From NCBI GenBank assembly GCA_905221605.1, contig CAJNDS010002444.1, positions 253,765 to 317,764 of the forward strand: a stretch of 64,000 nucleotides of DNA, written 5' to 3'. Below are positions 29,713 through 40,070 of the stretch, piece after piece (position 1 is the stretch's first letter; each line of letters begins with the position of its first letter). Below the pieces are notes generated by a model that was given only the letters and a program-made list of their open reading frames with translations, did not search any database and had not been told where the DNA came from. The position numbers and the translations under genes are program-made. This DNA comes from Symbiodinium natans (taxonomy: Eukaryota > Sar > Dinophyceae > Suessiales > Symbiodiniaceae).

Positions 29713-30154
29713 GTTTGGGGTTTAGGGTTTACGGTCTATTTAGGGTTTAGGGTTTAGGGTGTACTTAGGGTTTAGGGTTTAGGGTTTACTTAGGGTTCAG
29801 GGTTTAGGGTTTAGGGTGTATATAGGGTGTAGGGTTTAGGGTTTAGGGTTTAGGGTGTAGGGTTTAGAGTTTATGATGGTTTAGGGGCAAGTTCAAGGGT
29901 TCAGGGGTTAAGGGTGAAGAGATTTAGGGCGTGTCAGTATTGGGATGGTTTAGGGTGTTTTTCCCTGGAGATCTGGGAGTTCTTGTGAGGTTTCAGGGTT
30001 TCTGTCTAAGAAGAATTCCAAATTATACCTCACACCCAGATCCCTTAACCGATAACAGGAGAACGTAAGATGCCTTAATTTCTTTAAAGGAGTATGCCCA
30101 AGGGTATGTTGAACATAGATTCTGACCTAACCCCTAAAGCCTAAAGCCTAAACC

Positions 30155-30240
30155 CTAAACCCTGAACCCTGAACCCTGAACCCTGAACCCTGAACCCTGA
30201 ACCCTGAACCCTGAACCCTGAACCCTAACCCTAAACCCCT
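30155..30240. repeat. Variant array (CCCTGAA)n
   Basis: About ten homogeneous CCCTGAA units, followed by CCCAGAA units at 30250-30272. Confidence 0.95.
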
Positions 30241-30281
30241 GAACCCTGAACCCAGAACCCAGAACCCAGAACCCTAACCAG

Positions 30282-30362
30282 GACCCCTGGCTGAAGCTCT
30301 CCACCGCCTCGCTGCTGTCGCCACTAAGTGCCCGGCTGCAGAACGAGGCCATGGCGCTTAGG
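30282..30362 (+). CDS. Exon-like island, 27 codons
   Basis: After acceptor ccctaaccAG|, a repeat unit with an insertion, donor AGG|GTTTAGGG. It reads DPWLKLSTASLLSPLSARLQ then NEAMALR. Both splice sites lie in telomere-like sequence. Confidence 0.7.
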
Positions 30363-30863
30363 GTTTAGGGTTGGGGTTTAGGGTTTAGGGTTTAGGGTTG
30401 AGGGCTTAGGGCTTAGGGCTTAGGGCTTAGGGCTTAGGGCTTAGTGCTTGGGGTTTAGGTTTAGGGGCTTCAGAGCCTCACGCCCTGAAGGGTTCAGGGG
30501 TTATTGAGATTATTAAGGGATCAGAACGTTTTGGGATTTCGCGGAATCTTTGGAGGAGTATTGACTCCTGGTTTCCCTTTTTGCGACAAGGGGCTTGTGG
30601 GTTTTGGGCTTCAGGGCCTAGGTCTTCAGCCCAAAACCTTAAACCCTAAACCCTCAATCCTCAACCCTCAATCTTCCATCTCGAGCTTAGCGGGTGTGAC
30701 CTTGCCACGCCTTCACTCCCACCCTCAATTCTTCATTCTCAGGGTTTTTAGGGTTAAGGGTTTAGGGTTACCAAGAATTGCCATGCACTTGTCACTAAAC
30801 GCACGCTTGTCCCCTCACTGAGGTCAAAAAAACACCCTAAACCCTAAACCCTAAACCCTAAAC

Positions 30864-30919
30864 CCGGTCTTGCCCATCCGCGGGCACCATACTATCGCTT
30901 TCCTTCCTCAACATGAAGA
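30864..30919 (-). CDS. Exon-like island, probably minus strand
   Basis: On - it is bounded by acceptor ctaaacAG| and donor CGG|GTTTAGGG, 56 nt. It reads FMLRKESDSMVPADGQDR. The + strand reads VLPIRGHHTIAFLPQHEDC but has no AG on its left. Confidence 0.45.
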
Positions 30920-31043
30920 CTGTTTAGGGTTTAGGGTTAAGGGTTTAGGGTTTTGGGTTTAGGGTTTAGGGTCTAGGGCTCACGTTTCGGGATTGAGGTT
31001 TAGGGTTTAGGGCGTACCTTGAGGGTGGGGGATTCGATTGCAG

Positions 31044-31085
31044 GCAGTTAGCGCCATCACGGAGTCCGCGACGGCGCAGCACGAG
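31044..31085 (+). CDS. Exon-like island, 14 codons
   Basis: 42 nt, phase 0 at both ends, acceptor gattgcAG|, donor GAG|GTTTGC. It reads AVSAITESATAQHE. Confidence 0.6.
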
Positions 31086-31196
31086 GTTTGCAGTGTTTGA
31101 GATTTAGGGTTTAGGGTTATCGTTTAGGGTTAGGTTTAGGGTAGTTTCAGCGACCCTTAGCCCTAGACCCCTAAAGCCTTCAACCGTAAACCCCAC

Positions 31197-31275
31197 AACC
31201 CCCAAACCCCTAAACCCCTAAACCCCTAAACCCCTAAACCCCTAAACCCCTAAACCCCTAAACCCCTAAACCCCT
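31197..31275. repeat. 8-bp variant array (CCCCTAAA)n
   Basis: About ten octamer units before CCCTAAA units. Confidence 0.95.
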
Positions 31276-31302
31276 AAACCCTAAACCCTAAACCCCTTAA
31301 AG

Positions 31303-31370
31303 CCTGGGTGCTGGAAGAAGGGGCTTCCGGGGGTGGGAAGCTGTCAAGACGCACCCGGAGCCTGGAGACT
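31303..31370 (+). CDS. Exon-like island, unknown product
   Basis: 68 nt after acceptor ccttaaAG| (degenerate repeat), donor ACT|GTTCGT. It reads WVLEEGASGGGKLSRRTRSL then ET. Confidence 0.65.
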
Positions 31371-31794
31371 GTTCGTTTTAGAGGTTTTAGGGTTTAGCGT
31401 TCAAGGATTTTCAAGACTTTTAGGATTTTAAAATTTTTAGGGTTCTTGTTTGGCTTTTAGGGCTTGTGGGGTTTTAAGGTCTTGGGATTGCTTTTTGGTT
31501 TTCCAGGTCTTTACGGTTGAGGGCTTACCGGTAAAATGTTTTCAGGGTTTAGTTAGACAGGGTTTCGCTGGAGCTTTGTGGGGCTTGTGGGGTTTGGAAG
31601 TTTGAGGGGGCCTTGTGGGCTTGAAAGGCTTTGGGGTTTGGTGTTTCGGATGTAGGGCTTAGGGTAGCTAACTTTGAACGGGTTTGGGCCATGTGGATCC
31701 ATCAGGTGATCAACCTTTGCATCCCTGAACCCTCAACCCCCGTCCCTACATACTGGGTTTCGGGTTTAGAATTTAGGGTCTTTGGGTGTGTAGT

Positions 31795-31883
31795 AAACCC
31801 TAAACCCTAAACCCTAAACCCTAAACCCTAAACCCTAAACCCTAAACCCTAAACCCTAAACCCTAAACCCTAAACCCTAAACC
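31795..31883. repeat. C-rich telomere-like array
   Basis: About 12 CCCTAAA units, then mixed variants to 31960. Confidence 0.95.
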
Positions 31884-31963
31884 GTAAACCCTAACCCTTG
31901 CCCCTAAACCCTAAACCCTCAACCCTAAACCCTCAACCCTAAACCCTAAACCCTAAACCCCAG

Positions 31964-32072
31964 ACTTAAAAAGAAGCATGAGAAGCTCCTGGTCGCAGTG
32001 GCGCAGGTGGGCACGGACGCCTACACCGGCGCGCGGCCGTTCGGGAGTCGCTTCCCGGTGCCTTGGCTTGGG
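31964..32072 (+). CDS. Exon-like island, unknown product
   Basis: After acceptor accccAG|, ending near G|GTCTAGG. It reads LKKKHEKLLVAVAQVGTDAY then TGARPFGSRFPVPWL. An internal CAG|GTGGGC could end it earlier. Strongly protein-like. Confidence 0.7.
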
Positions 32073-32590
32073 GTCTAGGGTCTAGGGTTCAGGGTTTAGG
32101 GTTTAGGGTTTCGGGTTTAGGGTTTAGGGGGTTTGGGTTTAGGACTCAGTCAGGTAGGGCCTTCCTGATGGTCACGCCGGAATCCCTAAGCTTTAGTTAG
32201 GGCCGACTTTTGTCTTCCTCAGTGAGGGGAACCTACGAAAGCTAAAACCCTAAACCCTCTACACACGATCATCGTCTGCTGGCCGGGCACCCTAAACCCT
32301 AGACCCTAAACCATAAACTCTAATCCTAAGAGTTGGTTCATCAACCTCCCTGAAGACTTCGCAAAATCTCAACCTGAAGCCCCAACAAAACCAAACAAAA
32401 CCAAACCTCTGAACCTCTTAACCTCTAAACTTCTAAACCCTAAACCCTCAACCCCCAAACCCTCAACCCTCAACCCTTCACCCTAATTCCTGAAACCCTG
32501 AAAGAAACCATGGACCCTAAACCCTAAACCCTAAACCCTAAACCCTAAACCCTAAACCTTAAACCCTAAACTATGGGCGTCTTGTGGGAG

Positions 32591-32668
32591 CCTGAGGCGA
32601 GCTGGTTCATTTCGAAGGTCATCGACGGTGTGCGGCAGATCATTGAGCAGAACCCGCCTAAGGACAGG
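32591..32668 (+). CDS. Exon-like island, 26 codons
   Basis: Phase 0 at both ends, acceptor tgtgggAG|, donor AGG|GTTTAGGG in the array. It reads PEASWFISKVIDGVRQIIEQ then NPPKDR. Strongly protein-like. Confidence 0.7.
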
Positions 32669-32860
32669 GTTTAGGGTTTAGGGTTTAGGCTTTAGGGTTT
32701 AGGGTTTAGGGTTTAGGGTTTAGGGTTTAGGGTTAGGGTTTAGGGTTTAGGGTTTAGGGTTTAGGGTTTAAGGTTTAGGGTTTAGGGTTTAGGGTTTAGG
32801 GTTTAGGGTTTAGGGTTTAGGGTTTAGGGTTTAGGGTTTAGGGTTTAGGGTTTAGGGCGT
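32669..32860. repeat. Long G-rich telomere-like array
   Basis: About 26 TTTAGGG units with few changes; its first unit supplies the donor of the preceding island. Confidence 0.95.
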
Positions 32861-33152
32861 AGGATTTCGGGTTTATGGTTTGGGGTTTAGGGTTTAGGGC
32901 TCAGCGTTCAGGGTCTAACGACTCAGGGGTCGGCACGGGTTTAGGTGGTATATACAACCTCACGGGCACGAGTTTGGTCTTTTTGCTGAAAGGCCCTGAG
33001 GCCCCAGTGTGTCTTGAAGTGCGACTCTTGGGCACTGAACTAGGATTGAGCTCGACCGGCACTAACTAAGAAAGGGTTTAGGGTTTAGGGTTTAGGGTTT
33101 AGGGTTCAGGGTTTAGGGTTTAGGGTTTAGGGTTTAGGGTTAGGGTTTTTAG

Positions 33153-33213
33153 GTTTGCCACTGTGGCCGAGGGTCTCACAGCTGGTGTGCGCGTACGAAA
33201 GAGAGGCGGTGAG
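33153..33213 (+). CDS. Exon-like island with acceptor in G-rich array
   Basis: 61 nt after acceptor gggttttTAG|, donor GAG|GTTAAAG. It reads FATVAEGLTAGVRVRKRGGE. Upstream G-rich, downstream C-rich. Confidence 0.65.
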
Positions 33214-33570
33214 GTTAAAGCCTCACCGGTCTGTCCTGGACAGGCCAACGCATAACATTGCCCTAAACCCTGAACCCTAGACCCTAAACCCTGAACCCTA
33301 AACCCGAATCCCTAATCCCTAAACCCTCTTGGAGAAAGGGAGTCATTGCATTTCACAAAAAAAACCCTAAACCCTAAACCGCCATATCCTGGCCATATCC
33401 AGACCACCTGTAGGGTAGCTTAAGTAGAACCGGACATTTAGCCCTTTGCTTGGGGACCCCTTTCCTTGTAAACCCTTGAAATGCGGCTTGGAAACAAAAC
33501 AAGAAGCATCGTCGAACGAAGAAGATCCATTGAATAAACCCTAATCTTTGTCCAACAAGATTTGTGTCAG

Positions 33571-33637
33571 GGGTCTTGGGGTCAAGAAGGGATTTCGAGG
33601 ACACGCTCGCATTGCCATGAAGACGGGCTTGGGGTTT
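33571..33637 (+). CDS. Exon-like island, unknown product
   Basis: 67 nt after acceptor ttgtgtcAG|, donor T|GTAAGG. It reads GSWGQEGISRTRSHCHEDGL then GV. A - strand frame of 76 codons overlaps but is not favoured. Confidence 0.5.
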
Positions 33638-33639
33638 GT

Positions 33640-33850
33640 AAGGTTTAGGGTGTAGTGTGTGGTGTGTATGTAGGCCGTGTGCAGTGTGTAGTGGTAGTTC
33701 GTTAGCCAGTTCGTCAGTGTTAGTTTCTTAAGTTAGTTAGCGAGCTAGTTTGTTGGTTACTACGTTAGTGTGTGTGTGTGTGTACATGACCCATATTCCG
33801 TTGTGAATAGTAAAGGCTTGTTATATAAGGTCCTTTTTAGAGAAGTGGCC
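33640..33850. other. Spacer rich in GTGT/TAGT motifs
   Basis: Irregular GTGTG, GTTAG and GCCAGT repeats, with a short (GT)n at 33770. No exon recognised. Confidence 0.5.
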
Positions 33851-33876
33851 ATATAATAAAGGTGTTCTACAACAAG

Positions 33877-33895
33877 GGAACCCAATGACCCCATG
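33877..33895 (+). CDS. Short exon 5' of family E element
   Basis: 19 nt after acceptor acaacaAG|, reading EPNDPM. Donor ATG|GTTCTT is the left end of the element. It joins in phase 0 to the exon at 33976. Confidence 0.45.
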
Positions 33896-33979
33896 GTTCT
33901 TCTGAGGGAATGAAGGCCCTATATACTCCCTTAAAGGGTATATCAAGAGCCCTCATTCCCTCATTCCCTACCAAGAGCC
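33895..33979. mobile_element. Introner-like element, family E copy 3
   Basis: Left end GGTTCTTCTGAGGGAATGA and right end CATTCCCTACCAAGAGCC. Putative intron 33896-33975 uses GT near the left end and CCAAG| near the right end, as in copy 1. Coding frames continue on both sides. Confidence 0.65.
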
Positions 33980-34077
33980 AGACGAAGGGCCCGTACTTGG
34001 AACCCTGGCTACACCTTGATCAGGAGCAACTGCCAGCGTTGGAGTCGCAGTACAAGTGCTCCGGCAGCTCTTGTGGG
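33976..34077 (+). CDS. Exon 3' of family E element
   Basis: After acceptor taccaAG| (or gccAG| at 33981), donor GGG|GTTTAGG in the array. It reads SQTKGPYLEPWLHLDQEQLP then ALESQYKCSGSSCG. Strongly protein-like. Confidence 0.7.
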
Positions 34078-34399
34078 GTTTAGGCTTAGGGTTTAGGGTT
34101 TAGGGTTTAGGGTTTAGGGTTTAGGGTTTCGGGTTTGAAGGGCGTGGGGTGTGGGGCGGGGGGTAGGGTGGTTCTCTCGAACTTCAACCCTCAAGCCGTA
34201 AAACCCCCCAAAACCCTAAACCTTGAAGCTTTGAATTCGATGAGGAAACCCTCAGCCCGTAGCACTCTGCAAGGCTCTTGAAACCCTTAAAGCCCTAAAG
34301 CCCGAATCATCTAAGCCTTACGCCCTAAACCCTAAACCCTAAACCCTAAACCCTAAACCCCAAACCCTAAACCCTAAACCCTCAAAGCCTCAAACGCAG

Positions 34400-34456
34400 C
34401 ATCCTACGAGGCTCAGCAAGCTAGCGGAGATCGGCATCAACCATGAGATGGAGCAG
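34400..34456 (+). CDS. Exon-like island, 19 codons
   Basis: Phase 0 at both ends, acceptor caaacgcAG|, donor CAG|GTGGCC. It reads HPTRLSKLAEIGINHEMEQ. Confidence 0.7.
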
Positions 34457-34496
34457 GTGGCCTGGTGGTTGGGGTTCAGGGCTCTGGGTTTGTGGG

Positions 34497-34570
34497 TTTA
34501 GGGTTTAGGGTTTAGGGTTTAGGGTTTAGGGTTTAGGGTTTAGGGTTTAGGGTTTAGGGTTTAGGGTTTA
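34497..34570. repeat. G-rich telomere-like array
   Basis: About ten TTTAGGG units. Confidence 0.95.
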
Positions 34571-35190
34571 GTTTAGGGTTTAGGGCTCTGGGTTTGTGGG
34601 TTTGAGGGTTTGAGGGTTTTGGGTGTAGGCTTTAGTGGGATTTCGGGTTTAGGGCGAGGTCTAGGGCTTGGTAGGGTTGTTTTGGGCGGAGGGGGCTGGT
34701 CTACCGGGCTGCCCGGGCTGCCGAGGAACTAGGGCCCACCGGTCGTTAGGGGTTTAGGGTTTAGGGTTTAGGGTACGGGGGGTATTTCCGGGCTTGTGCT
34801 TGTTTGTCTAAGGGTAGTTACATGGTCACTTAATATGGGCGCTTAAATGGGGACCCCTTGTATTTCCCTTGTATACCCTACACAAGCCAAGAGCCTATAC
34901 TTCAGAGCCCCTTACAGGAGGCAAGGGATCGTACCTAAGTGCCGGGCTCAAACCTGAACCCTGAACCCTAAATCCTAAACCCTCAAACCCGAATATCAGG
35001 CCCCAAAAGGGCTCCCTGGTGTCGAAGCCCCGGCCTGAGACGCCAAAAGGGTTTAGGGTTTAGGGTTTAGGGTTCGGGGCAGTAGAAGCTTTGTAACGCA
35101 AAAACCTTGCTTCTCCGAGGCTTGGCTATTGGAGGGTGCATGTGCGCGGGTTATCCGAAGCCCATGCCCGAACGCCGTAAGAACCCCTGT

Positions 35191-35440
35191 ATGTATGTAT
35201 GTATGTATGTACGTACGTACGTACGTATGTATGTATGTATGTATGTATGATGTATGCATATTTGTGCTCACACCCCGAATCACCCCCTTAATGCCCCTAC
35301 GTATATTATATAGACAAATGCATATACATAAATATAAATAAATAAACAAATAAATAAATACATGAATATATGTATATATATATATATACAAATATGAATG
35401 TAAATAAATAAATAAATGCATATATGTATATATATATGGT
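35191..35440. repeat. GTAT/GTAC and AAAT microsatellites
   Basis: (GTAT)n with a (GTAC)n core at 35191-35258, and (AAAT)n with TATA runs at 35325-35440. Confidence 0.95.
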
Positions 35441-35487
35441 ATGTACTTAAACCACACCCTGAACCCCAAGCCCGAAAGCCACAGCAG

Positions 35488-35543
35488 GTCATGCTCGATG
35501 ACTACATGGCCGACTTCACCGTTCCCTGGACTTGCAAATGACA
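35488..35543 (+). CDS. Exon-like island, frame uncertain
   Basis: After acceptor cagcAG|, donor ACA|GTAAGT. One frame reads VMLDDYMADFTVPWTCK then stop (35539). Another is open through the donor (SCSMTTWPRSPFPGLAND). The first looks more protein-like, the second fits the canonical donor. Confidence 0.5.
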
Positions 35544-35905
35544 GTAAGTATTTATGTCACGTGTGTGGGGGAGGGGGGGTGGTTTTCGGGTGCAGGGTTT
35601 AGGGTTTTTGTCTTTAGGAAGTTTGTTTTTTCTTTTTCTGAGGGCACTTTTTCCGGTCGCGGGCAAGCCCTAAACCCTAAACCCTAAACCCAAAGTGCCC
35701 CAACGTGCCCAACTTTACCCGGGTTTCTGGCTCCGTCCCCTCAGACCAAACATCTCTGGGGCGGCTCATGCCCAATGTGCCCTCAACACCTTCAGGCTTA
35801 GGGTGTAGGATTCCAGATGGGGGTTTACGAAAATGGGGGGGGGGGGGGGGGGTACCTTATTGGGGTCCTCATTATAAGGGACTTCTCTTTGGGGGTCTAT
35901 ATTAG

Positions 35906-35978
35906 GGGTCCTTTATTTTCGGAAACCCCCTATGGATGTGTATTTGATCTGCATGAAGTTCGGGGCCGTCATGGTGGG
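35906..35978 (+). CDS. Exon-like island, unknown product
   Basis: 73 nt after acceptor tatattAG|, donor GG|GTTTAGG in the array. It reads VLYFRKPPMDVYLICMKFGA then VMV. Confidence 0.5.
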
Positions 35979-36537
35979 GTTTAGGGTTTAGGGATTAGGG
36001 TTTAGGGTTTAGGGTGTGGTTTAAGGCATAACCAGATCTCCAAGAGACTTCATAATACTGAATGGGGCCGTAGCTTGTGGTTCTTGACTGTAGCCTCAGA
36101 CCCTGCACCTGTTCAGGGTGTACTAAACATTGAACCCTAAACCCTAAACCCTAAACCCTAAACCCTAAACCCTAAACCCTAAACCCTAAACCCTACGTAG
36201 CCTTTTATCCCGAGACGGTTTAGGGTTTAGACTCAAAGCCACTTGGAATTGAGTTGTTTGCAAGGCACCACAGTGCAGATGCACCTTCCCACTTTTTTCG
36301 GGTTCAGGCTTAGGGTTTAGGTTTCAGGGGTAAAGTATGCAGCTCATGGCTGCCGGCAGGCAGGTTTAGGGTTTAGGGTTTAGGGTGTAGGGTGAAGTTA
36401 CCTAGGGAGGGGAAGATGTGTTTTTCCAGGCACCGCTAACTGCCGAAAACAACAGCATGGTAGTCCCAAGCCTTGCAACCCTGAAAATTGCCCTGAGGCC
36501 CTAAATTCATGTCTTGTGGCCCAAACGCTAAACCCTA

Positions 36538-36625
36538 AACCCTAAACCCTAAACCCTAAACCCTAAACCCTAAACCCTAAACCCTAAACCCTAAACCCTA
36601 AACCCTAAACCCTAAACCCTAAACC
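36538..36625. repeat. C-rich telomere-like array
   Basis: About 12 CCCTAAA units. Confidence 0.95.
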
Positions 36626-36681
36626 GTGTTGGGTGGGTGGCCTCTCAAGTGGCGGGTTTGGGCCGGTTGCGGCCAGCTCAG

Positions 36682-36725
36682 GCGATGCATCTGGAGTGGA
36701 CCCAGCGAATAGGCGCGATGTTCGG
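36682..36725 (+). CDS. Exon-like island, unknown product
   Basis: 44 nt after acceptor cagctcAG|, donor GG|GTAGAG. It reads AMHLEWTQRIGAMF. C-rich upstream, G-rich downstream. Confidence 0.6.
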
Positions 36726-36872
36726 GTAGAGGGTTTGGGGTTTAGGGTTTAGGGTTTAGGGTTTTGGTTGCAGGGTTTAGGGTTTAGGCTTTAGGGTTTA
36801 GGGTTTAGGGGTTAGGGTTTAGGGTTTAGGGTTTAGGGTTTAGGGTTCAGGGTTTAGGGTTTAGGGTTTAGG

Positions 36873-36968
36873 CTATTCCCCTTCTACTAACAGGCTGTAA
36901 TAGGGACTATACTAGGGGGTGCTATAATCCCTAATTATTACTGGCTGCAGTTTAAGGGGGAGCATCCC
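36873..36968. mobile_element. Inverted-repeat element, family F copy 3
   Basis: TATTCCCCTTCTACTAACAG on the left and a diverged inverse ending AAGGGGGAGCATCC on the right. Relatives at 55567 and 61339. Confidence 0.6.
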
Positions 36969-36989
36969 GAGATAAGGCTAACATATGAG

Positions 36990-37170
36990 GTGAACGAACA
37001 CGTACATATATACATACGTATCTGTATTAATGTATTGATGTATTCATGTATTCATGTTATTTATGTATTTGTGCATTTATGTGTTTATGTATTTATGTGT
37101 TTATGTAATTATGTATTTATGTATTTATGCATCTATGTATTTATGTACCTATGTATTTATGTACTTATGT
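36990..37170. repeat. TATTTATG-type microsatellite
   Basis: (TGTATTTA)n-like degenerate repeat; translated frames are low-complexity. Confidence 0.9.
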
Positions 37171-37969
37171 ATGACCTATCGGGTCGGGCCCTAGCCTACA
37201 CCCTAAGCCAGAGACCCTAAACCCTAAACCGTAAACCCTAAACCCTAAACCCTAAAACCCGAAGCCCGAAACCGGCTCTAGGGATCGAGATTCTAAGCAG
37301 GAGGCCCCCTTGGAGGGTTTAGGGTTTAGGGTTTGGGGTTTAGGGTTTAGGGTTTAGGGTTTAGGGTTTAGGGTTTAGGTACTTATTAACCAGCTATAAA
37401 ATTGTACTTATAACCCGCTTATAGGCCGCCATGATCTTATTCTAGCTTCACAGCTTCCTGTGTTGGTTTTTCTAGGGTTTAGGGTTTAGGGCTTATATAG
37501 GGTTTGGGGTTTAGGATTTCATTAAGGTGTAGGGCTTAGGGTGCAGACTTTCAGGTTCAGAGTTTAAGGTTTAGGGCTCAGGGTTCAGAATTTCAGGTTT
37601 AGGGTTTACGGTTTAGGGTTTAGGAGTTTGCAAAAAACCTCAGGGCCCCTGCCGTACAAGATTCCTCCCAACAGACAATTCCTCTTGGCCTTACAACCCT
37701 TCAGATGGGGCCTTAATTACAAAACCCTTGTATGCCCCTCATGAAGGCACAAAGAAACCCTAGACCCCTAAACCCTAAACCTTTCAAAACCCCCAAACCT
37801 AAAACCCAAACCCTAAACCCCAAACTCCTATAGAACCCTAAACCCAAACCCCTAAAACCCTAAACCCGAAACCCCAAACCCTAAACCCTAAACCCCAAAC
37901 CCTCAACCCCAAATCCTAAACCCTAAACCCCAAACCCTAAACCCCAAACCCCAAACCCTAAACCCTCAG

Positions 37970-38046
37970 GCCGCGACGTGCAACTCCGGATTCTCAAGAA
38001 GACGCTGACGCGGCTGCGGCAGAAGACCCTGACCTCCATCCTGGAG
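37970..38046 (+). CDS. Exon-like island, unknown product
   Basis: 77 nt after acceptor ccctcAG| (mutated CCCTAAA), probable GC donor GAG|GCTCC. It reads RDVQLRILKKTLTRLRQKTL then TSILE, a basic amphipathic helix. Strongly protein-like. Confidence 0.7.
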
Positions 38047-38416
38047 GCTCCATTTTTTTTTGGGAGGTGCTTGGGGTTTAGGGTTTAGGGCTTAGGGCTT
38101 AGGGTTTAGGGGGTTTAGGGTTTAGGGTTTAGGGCTAGGGGTTTAGGGTTTGGGGTGTAGGGTATCCTGGCCTTTTTCGTGGCTTAGGGGGTTTAGGGGT
38201 TTAGGGTTTAGGGTTTAGGGTATGGGGTTTAGGGTTAAGAATGAGCCCTTCACTGAGATGAACCTGCAGGGGGGTTGCTTCAGGGTTATCTTGGGGGGAT
38301 TCGCGGAGGTTTGGGAACTGGAAGTTAGGGTTTAGGGTGTAGGGTCCCTAAACCCTCAACCCTGAACCCTAAACCCTAAACCCCAAACCCTAAACCCTAA
38401 ACCCTAAACCGTGCAG

Positions 38417-38439
38417 TGTTTGGGAGAGTCTTCGAACTG
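38417..38439 (+). CDS. Micro-exon or part of a longer exon
   Basis: After acceptor ccgtgcAG| it reads FGRVFEL, then 13 bp GTTTGGGGTTTAG, then an open stretch 38453-38491 reading AALPSGSEPSELK before |GCCTAG. Alternatively the whole stretch is read through as FGRVFELVWGLGCFAIGKRA. Interpretation open. Confidence 0.35.
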
Positions 38440-38691
38440 GTTTGGGGTTTAGGCTGCTTTGCCATCGGGAAGCGAGCCATCGGAGTTGAAGGCCTAGGGT
38501 AGTCGGAGAGCTTGGCACCCCAAAACCACCTAAGCCCTAGGTTTTCAACCCTAAACCCTAAACCCTAAGCCCTAAGCCCTAAACCCTAAACCCTAAGCCC
38601 CAAACCCTAAGCCCCAAACCCTAAACCCTAAACCCTAAACCCTAAACCCTAAACCCTAAACCCTAAACCCTAAACCCTAAACCCTAAACCC

Positions 38692-38754
38692 TGAACCCTG
38701 AACCCTGAACCCTGAACCCTGAACCCTGAACCCTGAACCCTGAACCCTGAACCC
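38692..38754. repeat. Variant array (CCCTGAA)n
   Basis: About nine CCCTGAA units after about nine CCCTAAA units. Confidence 0.95.
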
Positions 38755-38773
38755 TAACTAATGCAAAAGTCAG

Positions 38774-38829
38774 TCCTACGGTGCGATATGAACTCTTCAG
38801 CAGGACTCGAGCGGAAACATATGAAACAG
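38774..38829 (+). CDS. Exon-like island, unknown product
   Basis: 56 nt after acceptor aaagtcAG|, donor AG|GTTCAT. It reads PTVRYELFSRTRAETYET. Confidence 0.65.
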
Positions 38830-39750
38830 GTTCATAGGATTTAGGGCTGTATTACTGTTATGGGTGAGTGGTATAAGGTTCCTTTAAATCAATGCGGCTG
38901 AGTGTGCATGGGTAAAGCCTGAACACTTGACATTGTGCTCTGGCCTTCCGTGCTTCGTACAAACCTAAGCTGTCTTCACCTTCATATGATCCGCGACCTA
39001 GCGCCCGTGTTCCTAGAAATATCCCTAAACCCTAAACCCTAAACCCTAAACCCTAAACCCTAAACCCTAAGCCATACTTCATACATTGAGGCGCGTAAAT
39101 GACATTCACTCATCGACGACAGCCAAGGCCCGAAACCTTAAAGCCCTAAACCCTAAAACCGTGAAGCCTCTGAGCCGGTCAGCCCTAAACCCTAAACCCT
39201 AAACCCTAAACCCTAAACCCTAAACCCTAAACCCTAAACCCTAAACCTTAAGCCCCTCAGCCACCCATTCAACCCCCAATCCCTGCACCCCCAAACCCTA
39301 AGCCCTCAAGCCTAAGGCCCCAAACCCTGAAGCCCTAAACCCCTTAGACCCCAAAGCCCTAAACTCTTAAGCCCTAAACCCCAAAACCCCAAACGAACCT
39401 TGAGACTATAAGCCCCATAACCCTAAAACCCATGGAGACCATTGAGACCCTTGAGACCCTAAACCCTAAAAAACATTTGAGACCCTAAAGCCTCAAAACC
39501 CTAACAACCCCCCACCCTAAAACCCCAAAACCCTAACAAGTCCTAAAACCCTTGCGAACCCAGAGCCCTTGAAACCCTCAGACCCTAAAACCCCAAGACC
39601 CTAAAAGCCACAAGATAAAACCCTGAACCCTAAACCCTAAAACCCTAAAAGCCACAAGAACGAGCTCGCTGGAGGCCCTGATACCCTAAACCCTAAAACC
39701 CGCCACATAAAAACCGCTCGGGCTTGAGATGCTGCCAAATTCTCTTTCAG

Positions 39751-39853
39751 GCCTCTTCCGCATGGCCCAATCCATCTTGATTGGAGGCCTGCCGCGGTCC
39801 GAGCAACCCACCTCCCCAGCGGATGTCGCCCGGGCGCGTTGCGCGCCACGATG
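39751..39853 (+). CDS. Exon-like island with canonical acceptor
   Basis: After a pyrimidine-rich acceptor (aattctctttcAG|). It reads LFRMAQSILIGGLPRSEQPT then SPADVARARCAPR. Donor candidates |GTCTGT or |GTCAGT. C-rich arrays on both sides. Confidence 0.7.
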
Positions 39854-39955
39854 GTCTGTCAGTCGGCGCGACTAACCCTAAACCTAAACCCTAAACCCTA
39901 AACCCTAAACCCTAAACCCTAAACCCTAAACTCTAAACCGACTCCCCGGTGCTAC

Positions 39956-40070
39956 CTGGCTGGGGGCCTTGCTCCCGTGGCTGGGGTCATTGTTGGCGTG
40001 CTGGTGGCCGCATGCTGGCCCTGGCAAACTGCGCGCCAAGGTCTTCGGGCACACCCCCCGGCATGGACTA
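39956..40070 (-). CDS. Minus-strand exon, 38 codons
   Basis: On -: acceptor ttccgctgcAG| and donor CAG|GTAGCA, 115 nt. It reads SPCRGVCPKTLARSLPGPAC then GHQHANNDPSHGSKAPSQ. The + strand has a hydrophobic open frame over the same bases but no acceptor; the - strand has both splice sites. Confidence 0.6.

Noticed and set aside
32223-32245. Open piece after a good acceptor (gtcttcctcAG|) reading EGNLRKLK
   Set aside because: No donor before the C-rich repeats, and very short.
33374-33604. Minus-strand 76-codon frame
   Set aside because: Overlaps a + island with both splice sites and has no acceptor or donor in suitable places.
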